From Tubulanus polymorphus (taxonomy: Eukaryota > Nemertea > Palaeonemertea > Tubulaniformes > Tubulanidae): a DNA stretch of 64,000 nt. Shown one piece after another: positions 33,306 to 47,900 of this stretch (the first letter of the stretch is position 1; each line of letters starts with the position of its first letter). Both the position numbers and the translations under genes were made by a program. The stretch spans positions 22,449,210 to 22,513,209 of the forward strand of contig NC_134030.1 of assembly GCF_964204645.1 (NCBI RefSeq), read 5' to 3'. The notes under the pieces are model-generated. The model worked only from the letters and a program-made list of their open reading frames with translations, made no database searches and was not told the origin of the DNA.

Positions 33306-34515
33306 AGTGTGGACTGCTGTGTGGACTGCTGTGTTTCAGGGCATTGCTGCTGTCTGTGCCCACCCTCCTCGGCAAAGTCTGGCCGAACACATTTTTCACA
33401 AATGGTATGCCGTCTAGGTTCCGACATGACTACCTAATTCATTTTTGGCATTTTCGGAGGAAATGTCTGGGGTACTGCCATCAGGGGGTGGCATATGTCC
33501 GGAATAGCACGGGAGCTACGCTATTGGGAAATTTTGTACTTAGTACAATAGCAACGCTATTCTCAAATTCATCTCGGAAATCTCCGTCAGTCCAGAGTGA
33601 CGTCATCCTTAACGATCGACGAATGTACCACTCTGATGATTCGTTATATTGTATAATTCTAACACAAAATAAATTTTATTTCAATCATTCAAAATAAATG
33701 TATAAATGGAATCAGGTTTATCTTATAAATATCTAGAAATATATATTTGCTGCTACAGTCAAACTCGCTGCTGAAGAAATCGCCGACTTATTTCACTTAA
33801 TAAATTTAATTTGAAATGAAATTAGGACTCAAAAATAGATATGACTTTCAGTAATGTGACGACCTATAAAATCAATGACTTGAATTGCGAATAGAAATTG
33901 GGACTGAAAAATCATAGACGACTCCACAGTAATGTGGACAACTTATTCTTAGTGATTTCAATAGCAATCTTGTCCAGGACAAAAAATATTGACCACTTAT
34001 CCGATGACGACTTAAAACCGGGTTTGACTGTATTTTTGGACGGTTCGAAAAATGTAGCTGTATAAAAATTATGCTTTCTTCAGCTGTAACTAAACTCACA
34101 AGGCCTACAGTAGGCCTACTATCTGTGTGTAAAGACACTGTAGGACGTGGACGGCGGAATGATAATAAGAGACTGACAATATTCAAATTCTACCACTTTC
34201 CCTCACAACAACACATTTTACAGTCGAGGATATATGAATATTTTTCAATAGTAAATGTTGTTCTTTCGATCCCCCCTTTATAATCTTAAGTTTTAAGCGT
34301 CATAGGAGAAACTGATTTTAACCCCCTCTCCTCGGTTTGCATTTTTTAAGAAAATAATCTCCTTTAACTTTGAAACTTTGAATCATTGATGTAAATTGAT
34401 AAAAAAAATAAATACAGATTTAATTCGACATTGAAAATAAATAAATGAATTTCACTTTGATGGTTTTGTAATATTTTGACACTTTTCTCTAAATTTTTTG
34501 TATCACTTTGTTGGT
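33306..34515. other. spacer 3' of the dynein gene
   Basis: No coding exon supported. The 117-codon plus-strand ORF at 33344-33697 has no recognisable domain. 34420-34515 is the 3' flank of the dynein tail exon and is copied at 13430-13515; it contains AATAAA-like words on the minus strand only weakly. Confidence 0.5.
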
Positions 34516-35103
34516 TTAAACCTTGGGATCCTCCTGTTGTTCTTCATGCTGGCCATCACCAGTCACCTTGACATCCAGTTTGAAGTCAACTCCTATATTC
34601 TGTTGGTAACTCAGGGAATGAGTTGAACTTTGAGGCGCATTTGAGGTTTCATGCAGATCACGCTCTGTAGATGGGCTTAGCCCAGACTGATCAGGCCCAG
34701 CCAAGAGATCAGGCTCCGCAGATGGTTCAGGCTCTGTAGATGGGATTGGCCCAGATGGTTCAGGCCCTGCTGAAGGATCAGGCTCAGGAGACACTTCAGT
34801 CTCAGCAGATTGTTCTGGCCCAGCCAATGGTTCAAGCTCAGCAGATTGTTCTGGCCCAGCCAAAGGTTCAGGCTCAGCAGATGCTCCAGGCTCAGCAGAT
34901 GCTTTAGGCTCAGCATATAGTTCAGGCTCAGCAGATTGTTCAGGCCCAGCCAATGGTTCAAGCTCGGCAGACTGATCAGACCTGGCAGACGGTTCAGGCT
35001 CAGATGTGTCAGGTCCAGCAGATGCATCAGATGCGATATTTTTGCTATCAGTTTGAGATCTGGGAGTTGTATCTGATTTTGTAGCATCTGTCTGAACTTT
35101 ATC

Positions 35104-35145
<42 letters not shown>

Positions 35146-35906
35146 TGCATCTGACATCTCCGAGGATTTACTGCGATCCGTCTCCGGGACGACCGAATGG
35201 CGGCTGCTTCTCTCTGATTTCACCGATCCGACCTCCGAACTCTTTCCAATCGATTGTCGCGATCCACGATTAAGACTCGGGTTGCTATGGTGGCTGACAT
35301 TACTGCGGCGACTCGCTTTACTATGTTGACTCGCGTTACTATGACGACTGACGTTACTACGACGACTAGCAGCCGACACACGAGCACTATTGTTGGAATC
35401 GATCTCGGCGGCGACCGGTTTGTCGCTCGTCGATTTGTCCGTCTGCTCAGAACGAGTCGTGCTGCCTCCTGCTCCTTCCGGCTCCTCATGATCCTCGTAA
35501 CTCATCTGCTCCTCATGATTCTGCGTCTGGTCCTCATCAGTCGTCTGCAGCTGATTCTCAGAACTCGAAATCGTTTCTTTCGATTGCCGATTATTTCCGA
35601 ACTGAGCTTCGACGTCTACTGAAACTTCATCGAGGCCGAAATGCTGCTCGCGTCCAAGTTGTAATCCAGGGGGCAGCGGTGTTCCCTTCGGCGTGTAGAC
35701 TATATTCGACAGTTGCGATTGTTGCGACGAGTATTGTTTCGAAACGGTCAGGTTCGATTTCGATTGGTCGTTACCGCCGCTGACGTTCGTCTCTCGTTCG
35801 TCGTCGAGAATTTCCGACTCGTAATCGGGAATTTCTGGTGAAAGCGCCCCCTGGTGTTTCCAGTATCGTATCATTTTCGTTCTTTTTGGCGTGTTTTCAG
35901 GAATTC
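34516..35906 (-). CDS. dynein-gene tail exon, 462-residue low-complexity extension
   Basis: Acceptor TTAATTAAG|GA at 35906/35907, in phase with the preceding exon; stop at 34516. Composition in order: a short ordered start (NTPKRTKMIRYWKHQGALSP), an acidic/Ser region, Ser-Arg-His repeats of the type RRSNVSRHSNAS (about residues 180-240), a 12-alanine tract encoded by (GCA)n at about 35108-35148, then about a dozen 11-12-residue repeats of the type EPEPLAGPEQSA, and a distinct end (HETSNAP, DVKVTGDGQHEEQQ). No domain or membrane segment. The repeat array is slippage-prone. The 3' part of this exon was copied to 13.55-13.96 kb. A disordered linker or anchoring tail is inferred; no such extension is usual in dyneins. 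Confidence 0.85.
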
Positions 35907-38900
35907 CTTAATTAAACAAATTAAAAATGATTTTTTATTAGTTCATTATAGAAAAGAATAGATTGAATGCCAGTTCTATAAACCTTGGGCTGGTTCCATA
36001 GTTATGAATTATAGTTAACTCTGTGTTAAATCTTAAAGTGGAACTGGGTCCTGGGGTCAATTGGTCTTAAGTCTCATGAGTAGTCTTAAATTGCTAGATT
36101 GGCCTTAGAACTAAGACAAGTCTAAGACTTTGGGGCCAGTTGACATGCCATGACTTAAGTGGTCTTCAATCTTAAGACTGGTCTTAAGCTGCTAGATTGG
36201 CTATAGAACTAAGTTGGTCTTAAAGACTCTTCTTAAGTCTAAGCCATGAGTATGCAACCGGTCCTTGAGCGTAAGTTTCTAAGCCATGACTTTGGAATTG
36301 ATCTCACGATTCGCTGCCAAAGTTCTTGGTTGAAATATGGCTTGCGGGTTAAAACACTGCAAATAAAACTAGTTTCGACTTTTTAAAGTCTAACTAAACC
36401 TAGAACGGATGGAACCTGGTGGGTCCTGAGTGTGTTTAGTGAATTATACCTGGATCAATGAGTAATGCAGTTCCTGCTTGAATCCATTCATCAGTAGAAC
36501 TGTCTTCGACATTCAGTGGTAACGTAAATGCACAAACTTGTCGAGCCTACAACAAAATTTATACATGTGTGAAAATCATTGTTCATTCAATATGCAATTC
36601 ACATCATTTTGGCAGAGGCCATATCAATAAGGGTTGAATTGGAGATTGTGCATTTCATTATGATTTGAAGAATAGTTAAAATTCTACCTTGTTCATGAAA
36701 ACTGGACAGTAATATTTGTGAGCAGTCTCAGATTCGGTAGTTGTTGATATTTCACTTTCGTGAACAGCTTTCACGTACAGCATCGGTATAGGATTGATAT
36801 CACTTCTACAATAACACACAGAGAAACAAACATGCAATCATTCAGTTTACTGTTGAAAGATATGTCGTTATTAGCCGAGTTATTTTGCTAAATTAAGCAG
36901 AGGCAATAGTTGAGTCTACTGTAGATCAGAGACAATCCCACAGTCTACTGTAGATCAGAGACAAGCCCACAGTCTACTGTAGATCAGAAACAAGCACTCG
37001 GTCTACTGTACATCAGAAACAAGCACTCAGTCTACTGTAGATCAGAAACAAGCGCTCAGTCTACTGTAGATCAGAGACAAGCGTAGAGTCTACTGTAGAT
37101 CAGAGACAAGCGTAGAGTCTACTGTAGATCAGAGACAAGCGTAGAGTCTACTGGACCCAGTTCCACAGTTCTGAGTTAAGATTTAACTCAGAGTTAACTT
37201 GAAAATGAACTAATTTTAACTCAGAGTTAATTCTAACTCACAACTGTGGAACCGGGTCCTGTAGATCAGAGACAAGCCCACAGTCTACTGTAGATCAGAG
37301 ACAAGCACTCAGTCTACTGTAGATCAGAGGCAACGCGCAGTCTGAGTCTACTGTAGGTCAGAGAAGCAAGCGCACTAGCCACTTCAGTAACGATAAATCT
37401 TACCAAGTCATCATCATGGAGACAGTCGTCATTTATAGATTATCATAATTTTACTGACTCATAATCATAATTCTACTGACTCATACAGACGAGAGGAATG
37501 TTTTTAACTTACTCAATGGAATGTGATAGACGTAATGTATTATTATCCCAGTCAGCTCCTTGTAAGTATAACTCAGTAACAAACACTCCGGCTTCATCTT
37601 CCATTTCATCGGTTAAATTCTCCTCTCTTTCAACCACATCACACGTTAGAACAATCTACAAGCATATATCATCAACGAAATATTAATGTCACATTTCAAC
37701 AGAGGAGGGGGCGGTCATATCGACCCTTCCACAAAATATGGCTCACTGGTAGACAAATTTATGATATCATTGGGTGACTGGGCAACCATATTCTACAGAA
37801 ATGCATCCAATCACTAGTAGGCAAGTTGATGATGTCATAGGGAGATCTATGTAGGCAGACATCTTTTCTGGAAGTGTCTATAGATCAATTCGCTAGTAGG
37901 GAGTTTGATGATGTCATGGGGTGACTTATAGAAGCAACCATATTCTCACCGGTAATGTATCAAATGATAAGGGTGATTTATGGGATGCGGCCATGTTTTC
38001 CTACCTGATCTGCGGTGCAGCCTACGATGACAGCTTTCTCTTGTCTAAGGGCGGTGAATAACGATTGTGGATTGACGAATCCTCCTAACCAGACGGACTG
38101 TACGCGACCGTGAGGAGGTGCTTTATTCAGATCACTAACCGATGAAACCATTCCATATTTCACCCAGTAACGCATCTGATCGTAACGTTTCTTCACATCT
38201 ACAACAAAATAACCAAAATATCATTAATTTGTATCAAATGTCGATCTGGGCCCAATCTATATACCGGGTAACCATGGTTTGAATTTGATATTAGGCAATC
38301 ACAACTTAATGGTCTTTAATCTACGCGATTTATTATGCACAATCTGGTTTTAAATTTAGCTCAAGAACCAGGGGCCGGTTGCATAGTCATGGCTTAGACT
38401 TAAGACCAGTCAAAGACCAACTTAGTTCTATAGCCAATCTAACAATTTAAAACCACTTTTAGACTTAAGTCACGACTGTGCAACTGGCCCAAAGATACTA
38501 AGATATAATATCTATGTGATAAGAGTCGATAAACTTTTTAGTTACAATTCAATTTCAGCTATCACTGTATGACATTCATCCAGCAGTTTAACTTGAACTA
38601 TTGAGCAACTGTGCCCAGGTTTGACTTGATAAACCCTTCAATCCCACCCCTTGTTTATATAGCAACTTTGACCGGACAGTATTTTGTTATTTAGGTAGAT
38701 GTATATGATTTTCTGGTATCTACCTGTAAGCCACGTGAGTAACGTATGGGTGCACGGTTGACTGTTCGGATGAACCCACGACACCGGGATATTCTCACAC
38801 TGTAAACTACGCGCGGTTTCTACGAGCGTCTGCTGAATCGAATCTGGTCCCGTCAACAAACACTGCTGTAACTCATAGATACACTGTCTAACGTGACACA

Positions 38901-41900
38901 ACAACGAATTCATCCATAAACATTCCTGAAATAACGAACAAAATTACATCGTTTTGAAATAGAAAGAGCGAAATAAGTTAATAGCAAATGCAAAGAAATA
39001 GAAAGAATAAGAAATAACAAAAAAAGTCTATGACAGCTTGACACGTTCGCTGGGCCCAGTTTCACGAAATAGTTTAAGCCTAAAACTGTTAAGTTTGAAT
39101 TGTTGTCCTCATTGAAAACATGAAGTAACCATTGGCAATTGCAACAAAAATTTGAGTTTAACGAAACCGAGCCCTGCTGGCTTAGAATCTTGTAGCTGAT
39201 TCTTCCTATTTACAGTAAGATATTTGCACACGGGAATTCACAGTTCCGGATTGGCTGGCAATTTCAACAATCTCAGCTTCATTCTCACCGCTCATTGGTC
39301 AATTTCGAGTAAAGCCTGACTATATTACAGCTCCAGTGAGGATAATCGCAGAAACTGACATACAAATTATCTATTGATTATCTAGGACTATCCAGGTTAT
39401 CATCATGATCATCTAGGGCTTTCCAGGTTATCATCATGATTATCACCGGCACTGAACGATGCAAGATTCGACTAAAATCTTTTTTCCAAAGAACTAAAGA
39501 CGTACCTGAAGTAGGACGTATCCTAGTGATTCGGGCATGATGGTACTGGCGACGGTCGCGTAGCTGAGAACACTCGGTACGTGGTACGGGAAATCGTAAC
39601 GTTTCGTTTCGCCCGGTAATTTCGAACGTTCTCCCAACTCTAACAGCGGCGGTAACCGATCCAGACACAAGTCCAATGACGTTCTCAATCGATACATGTT
39701 TATCTCGTTAAAAGCGACGGTGGCGACTTCTCCGTCGTCCAGTTTAAACGTGTCGTATAGTCTGTTCAACTGTTCTATGAATTCATGAGCGCTGCAAATA
39801 GAATTAACATTTATATCAGTTTGCAATATATAGACTTCATTTAACATGTGCATGTGGGTCAACAGTAAACATGTGCATGTTTATTAGCGCTCAAGGTTCC
39901 TGCTCTTCATAATCGACGACCAAATTCCAAGACCTTTCTTCCCAATTTACAATTTTATTTCCTGACACTTCACTCTGAAACTTTCCGCATATTGAGGGAT
40001 CTCGTCGGAGATGATGATTATTAGGGCCAAAAAAAAATTACTCAATAAAGACTAGAAAACATGATAATATTGTTATTCCCTACATCCCATGACTTTTACT
40101 GACTCCAGTGCTATCTAAAGACTTCGAAATTTTCTGACTTTCAAAAACCTGGAAAACTATTTTCAAATTCTCTGATTTTGGGAAATTTTTGCTGACCGCA
40201 GGAAGCATGGATGGTAAACAGTGTATTGATATTGATAGAGCAGTAATTTACCAGCCGTCATTGAAGTGTTTTTCAGCGCTGTGATGCATCGCTAACCCGT
40301 CGACGCTGGCCGTATCACACGTAGACATCTTCTCATCCAACCAATCAGCAAATCCACTCGGCACTGTAACAATATTACAACACTAAATAGATACAGTCAT
40401 TTACTATAACTCGCAACCAACTACAGAACCATTAGATAAGATATCTAACTTGATTCAGGAGTGCATAAGTGCGCCCAATGACCCAGTTTTTAAGTTCTGG
40501 GCAACTGTACAACTTGAGCTTTGGGCAGAAGATCGTCATTAGTTCCAAAGCCAAGCTGATAATGTAAAACTAGTCTTAACTTTTAAGAACACTTTTAGTC
40601 GCGACATGCAACTGATCCTTGGGCTATAAGGTTAAGGAGGCGTGGTTTCTGAGATTTCGAAACAGATGAACTTACCGATATCCTTCGGCGGTTTCGGTAT
40701 TTCCATGTTTCCCAATCGGATGCTGTTTGAACCGTTTCCGATGTTGCGTAACACGTAACCAACAACGGAATCGATGTAATCTCGATCCCAGTCGGAACAC
40801 ACTATATTTCCGTAAATCACCTGCGGAAAAAGTTTTATTTGAGAATTAGAAAGTGGGTCAGTTTTGATGGATAACTTAGGTAAGTGGTTGGATTTTTGAT
40901 TCTTGCCAATGCCCCATTTTTACTTTAGCCATCGTACACGGGCTGCAGTTGCTCAAAAGTTGGTTAAAGATAACCGGTGGATGAATACTATAGCAACAAT
41001 GAACTTTGAATTGTCGCTATGTCAACTATCCACTGGTTAACTCGTAACCAACCTTTGAGTAACTTAATGACTACACCTGGGTCAAATTTTCTTTTTTTCG
41101 TATCATTTGCCCTGGAAACCAAGACCCCAAAACTCCGGACCCAGACTCACTGAGTCAATGTTGAAGTTGGTTTAGACAAAAACTTAATATCGAATGAAAT
41201 GAAAAGTAAACTATAACTTGAAATGATGAATTCAGAAAATGCTGGAGTCAGTTGCACAAATGTTTCCTAAAATATCTAACTAGCAGGACCTTGTTTCCAA
41301 AGTTGTGAGTTAGATTTAAGTCTTCATCACTTTCAAATATTCAACTGACTGAGCTAATTCTATGAATGAAGATATGAACAGCTCGGTCATGATGAATGTT
41401 GTATGGAACTATGCTGTTTTAAATTGTCATGTATCCACTATGTACAACTTTTGAACAACTGACCCTGAAAACAATATTTCAACATCGAATTGCCACCTTT
41501 GTATTGTGTTGTATTGACGTTTCATCTTTCAATAGTTTGTTGTGGCTGGAAACTTGATATCTCAGTTTTATGATCGATGAGTGATACCTCTACCGGAACA
41601 GAACAAAATGTTAGAACCAACAGGTTTTATATCTGAGTGTGAAGCATTTCTGAATAAGAGGGGGCTTTTTCTTGACAATAATGGAGACAGCATTCCGAGG
41701 ACTGTTCCATTGACAAATAATAGGGTGGCCAGTTTTCCCTGATTTTTCCATGTGATAATTCAAAATTCCCCCTGAGTCACAATGGGAGGAATTTCTAGGT
41801 TTAAAATGTTACAATTAATTCATTTTTCATTGAATCACGTATCGATAAAGAAACACATTACATCATCCAAACTCCTATTCCAAGTTTTTAGTAAAATTTG

Positions 41901-44900
41901 TTAAATTCCTTGATTCTTCCAGATTTTCCAGGTTAAGACAATCATTCACAATGAAGAAGGGATTTCATTGACAATCAGATGATGGGTTTACGATAACGCA
42001 AATAAACTTACTTTCGATATTTTATCCCAGAGGGCGTTGACGTCTGCCTCTTGTTGAAGTTTCGCCGCGTCGAGTACGACGAGCGCCGCCTGGTGGATGT
42101 GTTCCGCACTAAACGGATACCACTGACTCAAACCGCGACAACCGAACATCTGCCTCGCTTTCAACATGCCGTGAATGATGGCGAGTCCGTAGAGTAACCG
42201 GTGTGAGTCGGCGGACTGACCGTCGAATTCCTGAACGAACTCAACCGGTAGAGTTCGTAAACTACTCGATATAGCTACAATTACAACATCAATGATGTCA
42301 TAGGGGGATTTATGGAGGCAGACATGGAATCTAGTTGGAATTTAATGGTGTCATAGGAGTAGTTTTGAAGGCAGACATCTTTTCTGGAAGTGTCTATAGA
42401 TCAAATCACTAGAAGGCAATTTGATGATGTCATAGGGGGATTTACGGAGGCAGACATCTTTTCTATTCTAGAAGTGTCTATACATCAAATCACTAGTAGA
42501 CAATTTGATGATTTCAGAGGTAGAGTCCTGGAGGTCAATCTTTAATTGAATTATCTATGATAAGATATAATCTTATGATGTCGCCCACAGAGGGATTTAT
42601 GGAGGCAGACATCTTTTCTGGGAAGTCCAGTTTAATGCTGAAATGTATTTCCTGAAATTGCAGCTACAACAAACAATATTTACCGATGGTGAGTATATTT
42701 TTCAGACTCGGATAATTCAGATTGAGAGTTGCCTCCTCCTCTTGCTGCTGCTCTTGCTGCTGCTCATCCTTCATCAGATCCAGCGTGATGCTATCCCACG
42801 CCAGTACGTGTAGATGCTGCAGCAGGTTGTCAGGGATGCTGTCGCTAGGTTCACTGACGATCCAAACACAGAATTTGCTGCTGCTGCGTTTTCCGTCGTC
42901 CAAACCTTCTACAAATACAAAAATTCCCACAATCCTCAAAAACTACTTCCACGTTCAGCGGCAAGAATTCCTGCCAATATGATTGTAATGTTTCTGAATT
43001 CCTCTAGATGGCGAATTGGTGCAAAAATACATTGTCGCTTCACTTCAAGATTAACAGTTTTCAACAGGGGTTCCATACATACCTCTAACTCTATTAACGC
43101 GATAAAGATGATAATACAGTTCTCTATAGAACTCAACCGGTGCCAGATGCAAGTCCTCAATAATCACCCAGCTATCTTCCTTCTCGGCGGTATCTATAGC
43201 GACGTCGACTCGCAACGTTAAACCTTCCGTTATTTTCACTGTTTCCACATTTATCGAACATTCCTACAAAATAAAATAATTTGCTGAGTTTTTTTTAGTT
43301 TTTTCCCGATTCCTTGATTTGTCTAGATTTTTCTGATTCCCAGACTTTCCAGGTCAGTGGCGCCACTCTGATTGTACTTACTTTAGCGAGCTGTTCCAAG
43401 ATGGCCACCGGAGACTGCGTCAGTTTCAAACTGGAGACGGTATGATGACTGTTCTGTACAGGAGGTAACAGCACTAGGATCCCGTATTGACGAGACGCGG
43501 CCATCGTTTCCATGATACTGTGCAGGCGCGGGCTCGACCCCGTCGATTTGATCGCCAGGTGGCGCTTCAGATATTTCAACATGGCCGTCGGTAATCGATC
43601 GGGACGCAGCATACGAATTATTATCAACTGATGCACGTCCGATAAACTATTTTCAGCGTCCAAATTATCATTTTTACCTGAAATCAAGAGAACAATATCA
43701 TTCAATGAGGATTCTGCAGTCAACTGTGGCAAGTGAGGATCCACCAGGTGTCGTTACTGTGAAGTAGGACACTGAAGTCAGATATCTACTTAGATTCAAT
43801 AGAAATCTATCCGTAATTCCTGAATTCAATCATTGTCAAAAAAAATCGATATTGGAACCCTAAACATCAATCTCAGTTTATCTATACTAGAGATGGGATT
43901 TGTCTGGATTTTTCAAATGATGGGCTGAAAATCTAGGAAATACAAAAGTTAACCAGAATTTTGGCGATTTTTAAACTGCGAATTAAATCTCATTCTTACC
44001 GCGATCTTTGCCAGCCCCGGTCGCGGACGATGTTGGATTATTTTCAGAGATGGGGATCGGTTCGTTTTCGGGTTCTTCACTCTTGTACCAGGTTCGCCAG
44101 ACGTCGGGTTGTTCCGCGATCTGCACGCACAAGTTCGACAGCGCCCCCGGTAGACACGAGATCGCGAGGATCTCCTCCCATTGGTCGCTCGGGATCCAAG
44201 TGGGCGTCGCCTCCTGACAGTCGAAATCCGCTAAACTCAACTGTATATTCAAACCAGGATTCCCTGAAATTCAACAAAGATAATTTTAAAGGGTGACCGC
44301 CACTTTTATTTCCTAACATACACGTTTTGCCTGATTCATTCAGAATTCAATGAATTAACACAGTCAAATGTGTAAGACATAGACGGAAGCTGTTTGATTT
44401 TAGCTGTGTGATCTAGCAATCTCAACAAATTACTCTGGAATGTTCCCTGATTTCTTTGAAATAGATGTACGATTTGATGATGTCATAGATCTTATGATTT
44501 CAACTATCTTTTCTGCAACTATTTTTTTTTAATTCCGTCAACCCACTGAGCACCAAGCAGGTCATTATTTGCGGGTTTTCTTTTCTGCAATGGTCTATAG
44601 TTCCAACTACCATTTAATTTGATGATGTCATAGGGAGTTTTATGGGGGCAGACATATTTCCTAAAGTGGCCAATAGATTTAACTTGATGGGAGATATTAT
44701 GAGGGGGTAATTTGAGGAAGATTATGTACCTTGCGTAAGGAGTGAAATTTCACTTTCGTTGAAACAATCGTCGGTTTCTGATTGGATATTCAAACACAGC
44801 ATCGTAGCGAATAGCAGACGATCTTCTTCATATAAACTCCTATAAATAGATCGAATCAATCAACACCAGTTTCAACCTCAACCCGCATCCACAGTTAAAA

Positions 44901-47900
44901 CCAGTCTGAGGCCATGTTAATTCTGTAGTCAATCTTACAACTTTAAGACCAGTCTAAGCTCATCTTGGGTCTTAAGTCAAGATCCGACAATTCAAGACTT
45001 GCTTAAGATTTGACACCACTTTTAGACTTGATTAAAATATTCTCAATCAAATTGGTCCAAAAAAACTGGTCTATTTAGTGATGATGTTCAATGTTATGTC
45101 AATTTCGACCCATTATTTTCGGACTGGTTGCCACACTTACTGATTAACGTATTCGTAAACCGATGACGTTAAATTCTCGATGATCTCGTCGACTTGCTCC
45201 GCGTTCAAACTGACGTATTCAACTCCGTCCGACGGCAACGTCGTGATCTGCTCGATTTGATTGGTCGGCGAGAAATCGCGCGATTGGACGATCGCTTCCT
45301 CGTGTAACTCGAGAACGAGGCTATCGTCGACCTCTAATTGGGTCGTTTTTTCTCCGAGACGTCGACTGCGAATCTGTTCTAGAACGTGAGACCGACTTTC
45401 GGAATCGCGAGCTTCGATCACTGCTCGAATAAACGATTCTTCACCTAGGAATCAAATCAAGGAAACTACAGAGGTTGTGCACATCATAGTTTGTTTGCCC
45501 ACCAAAGAGACTGAGTGCTGGAGACTGACCTTACAACAAAACATAATTAGGGCATTTACAAGCTCGGGTCCAGGGGGACTTGTATAAGTCCAACAAAATA
45601 TTTTTTCATCTTTTCAACAAAGATAATTGGCACTCAACTGGGAGGATGCCTATTGCCCTTGTGGCATCAAAGTGCCCTTTTCGGATGTGACAAGTTCTTC
45701 AAAATTAGCTTCTGGGTCCCGCCCCTGAAACTTTTGAGAATCTGTCATCTAAATCATTAATTGGTTTGGTGTAGTTACATTATCTCTTACAGAAATCAAT
45801 GGCTGTATGACCTCTACAATAATCACAATCTCACCGTTCAAAACGACATTCGGATAGAGCTCAACTGGAGCTCAACCTGTCGTTTATACTTACTGTCAAT
45901 GTTAGGTTCGGTATCACGAGCTTCTTCGATATCCGTTTGAGTCGGTTCTTTACTGAGTAATTCAGCTGCTGATTTCTCTTGAGTCACGTGAACTGTACTC
46001 ATACTGTCCAAACGTTCCTTCACATTCACATCTTTCAACTGTAATAACACCCAGACCAGAAAACAACGTTATACAACTCAAACTCAGAGCAAAAAGACTA
46101 ACTTTAAATACAATGACACATTCATGAGTAAAGACAATGGATTAGATAACAGTCACTCAGGAATTTCGCATTTTATTCTATCACCTAAAAGGCGAAGGCC
46201 ATATGATTTGACTGTCATCTGCTGGAACCTGAAGGTTATTTGACTGGTCATCTGCAGCAAGGTGAAGGCCATTTTACTGGTGATTCACTTCATGTTGAAG
46301 GTAATTTGACTCATTTGCAGCAAGATGAAGGCCATTTGACTGATCACCTGCTGCAAGATGAAGGCCATTTGACTGATCACCTGCTGCAAGATCAAGGCCA
46401 TTTGACTGATCACCTGCTGCAAGATCAAGGCCATTTGACTGATCACCTGCTGCAAGATCAAGGCCATTTGACTGATCACCTGCAGCAAGGCGAAGGCCAT
46501 TTGACTGGTCACCTGCTGCAAGGTGAAAGTTGTTTGATACAGGTCAAGCAAGAGGAGAGGTATTATTTACCTTATATTGTTTTTGTACGAAGAATTTGGC
46601 CGGAGGTTCGGTGCCGACAGCTTGATCGAACAGAGTGAGGAAATACGATAGATTGAACCGGTATTCCCGTCGGATACTGACTAAACTACGTATAACGTTA
46701 TATAACGTGGCTCCGCGACGAGATATCGCGAATAATTCATCTTTTAATTCGTCCAAATCGTTGAGAACTTTCTGCGTGTTCGAATACAACTCAGACACCT
46801 AGAATAACATAGCAATAATTACTTGATAATTACCTTTCCATGGAAAACTTATTCCAGTTTATGAAAACAATTTCAAACAAAGTGAAAGCTAATTCAGAAA
46901 TAGGCAGTTCTTCCAAGGAAAAGGCTTTACACGAGGGGCAGGATCCAGTTACACAATTTTCGGTTACAAGAACTCCAGAACCCAGTTCCACAATTCTAGA
47001 TCCAGTTCCACAGTTCTGGATCCAGTTCCACAGTTCTGGATCCAGTTCCACAGTACAGGATACAGTTCCACAGTTCTGGACCCTGTTCTACAGTCCCATA
47101 CTCAGTTTCATGGTACAAGATCCAGTGATCCAGTTCCATAGTTCTGGACCCTGTTCTACAGTCCCATACTCAGTTTCATGGTACAAGATCCAGTGATCCA
47201 GTTCCATAGTTCTGGACCATATTCACATTTCTCAGCTAAAACCACAGTCGATTAAAATCTAACCTGCGTTAAAAACATCGGAAATGAACTGGAACTACAA
47301 AACCAGGTTCAAGCATCAGTTGCAAAGTCAAAAAAAAGAATGAATTCATTTCTGCATTATTTATCCTAGACTCAAATGTTGACCAAAACTGTGAAACCGG
47401 ATCCAGAGATTTCAGAAATTATTTCCCATCAGAATTCAGAGGGAATGAAGATCTAAAATACCGAAGACAAACCTGATCTTTAACGTTGAACGCGTCGCCG
47501 ATAACAGCCACGTCTTCATCCAACCACAACGCTTTCGAATCGGCGTTTTTATAAATCTGCAACTTGACGTACGCGACCAACTTCACCATCAATCGTTTCA
47601 GATCCTGCAGCGTGTTCAGCGCGAGTTTGTGTTCGGCGAACAGTTGCGGGTGCAGACGCGCGAACGCTCGAGTCAACAGATCCTCCATCAGAGTCTCGGC
47701 AGACGTGCCGTAGTTGATCAACGAAACGGACGACGCGACGTACGGAGTCAACTCCGGTTTGGGGAGCGACGTCGATAAGTACAACTGGAAGTTTGGATTG
47801 CATAACAATCGGCGCCCGCAGAATTTAACCATCCTTAATTCTATAAATACAAACATTAATGAATGAATGAATGAATATATGATATATAAACATGTATGAA

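Noticed and set aside
34677-35150. Leu-rich 157-codon ORF on the minus strand in another frame
   Set aside because: Shadow of the Glu/Pro/Ala repeats of the dynein tail exon; the CTG/CTC leucines reflect GCAG-rich codon patterns.
46240-46638. 132-codon plus-strand ORF with 11-residue repeats
   Set aside because: It comes from a 33-bp minisatellite in an intron, is open on both strands, and ends inside a minus-strand dynein exon.
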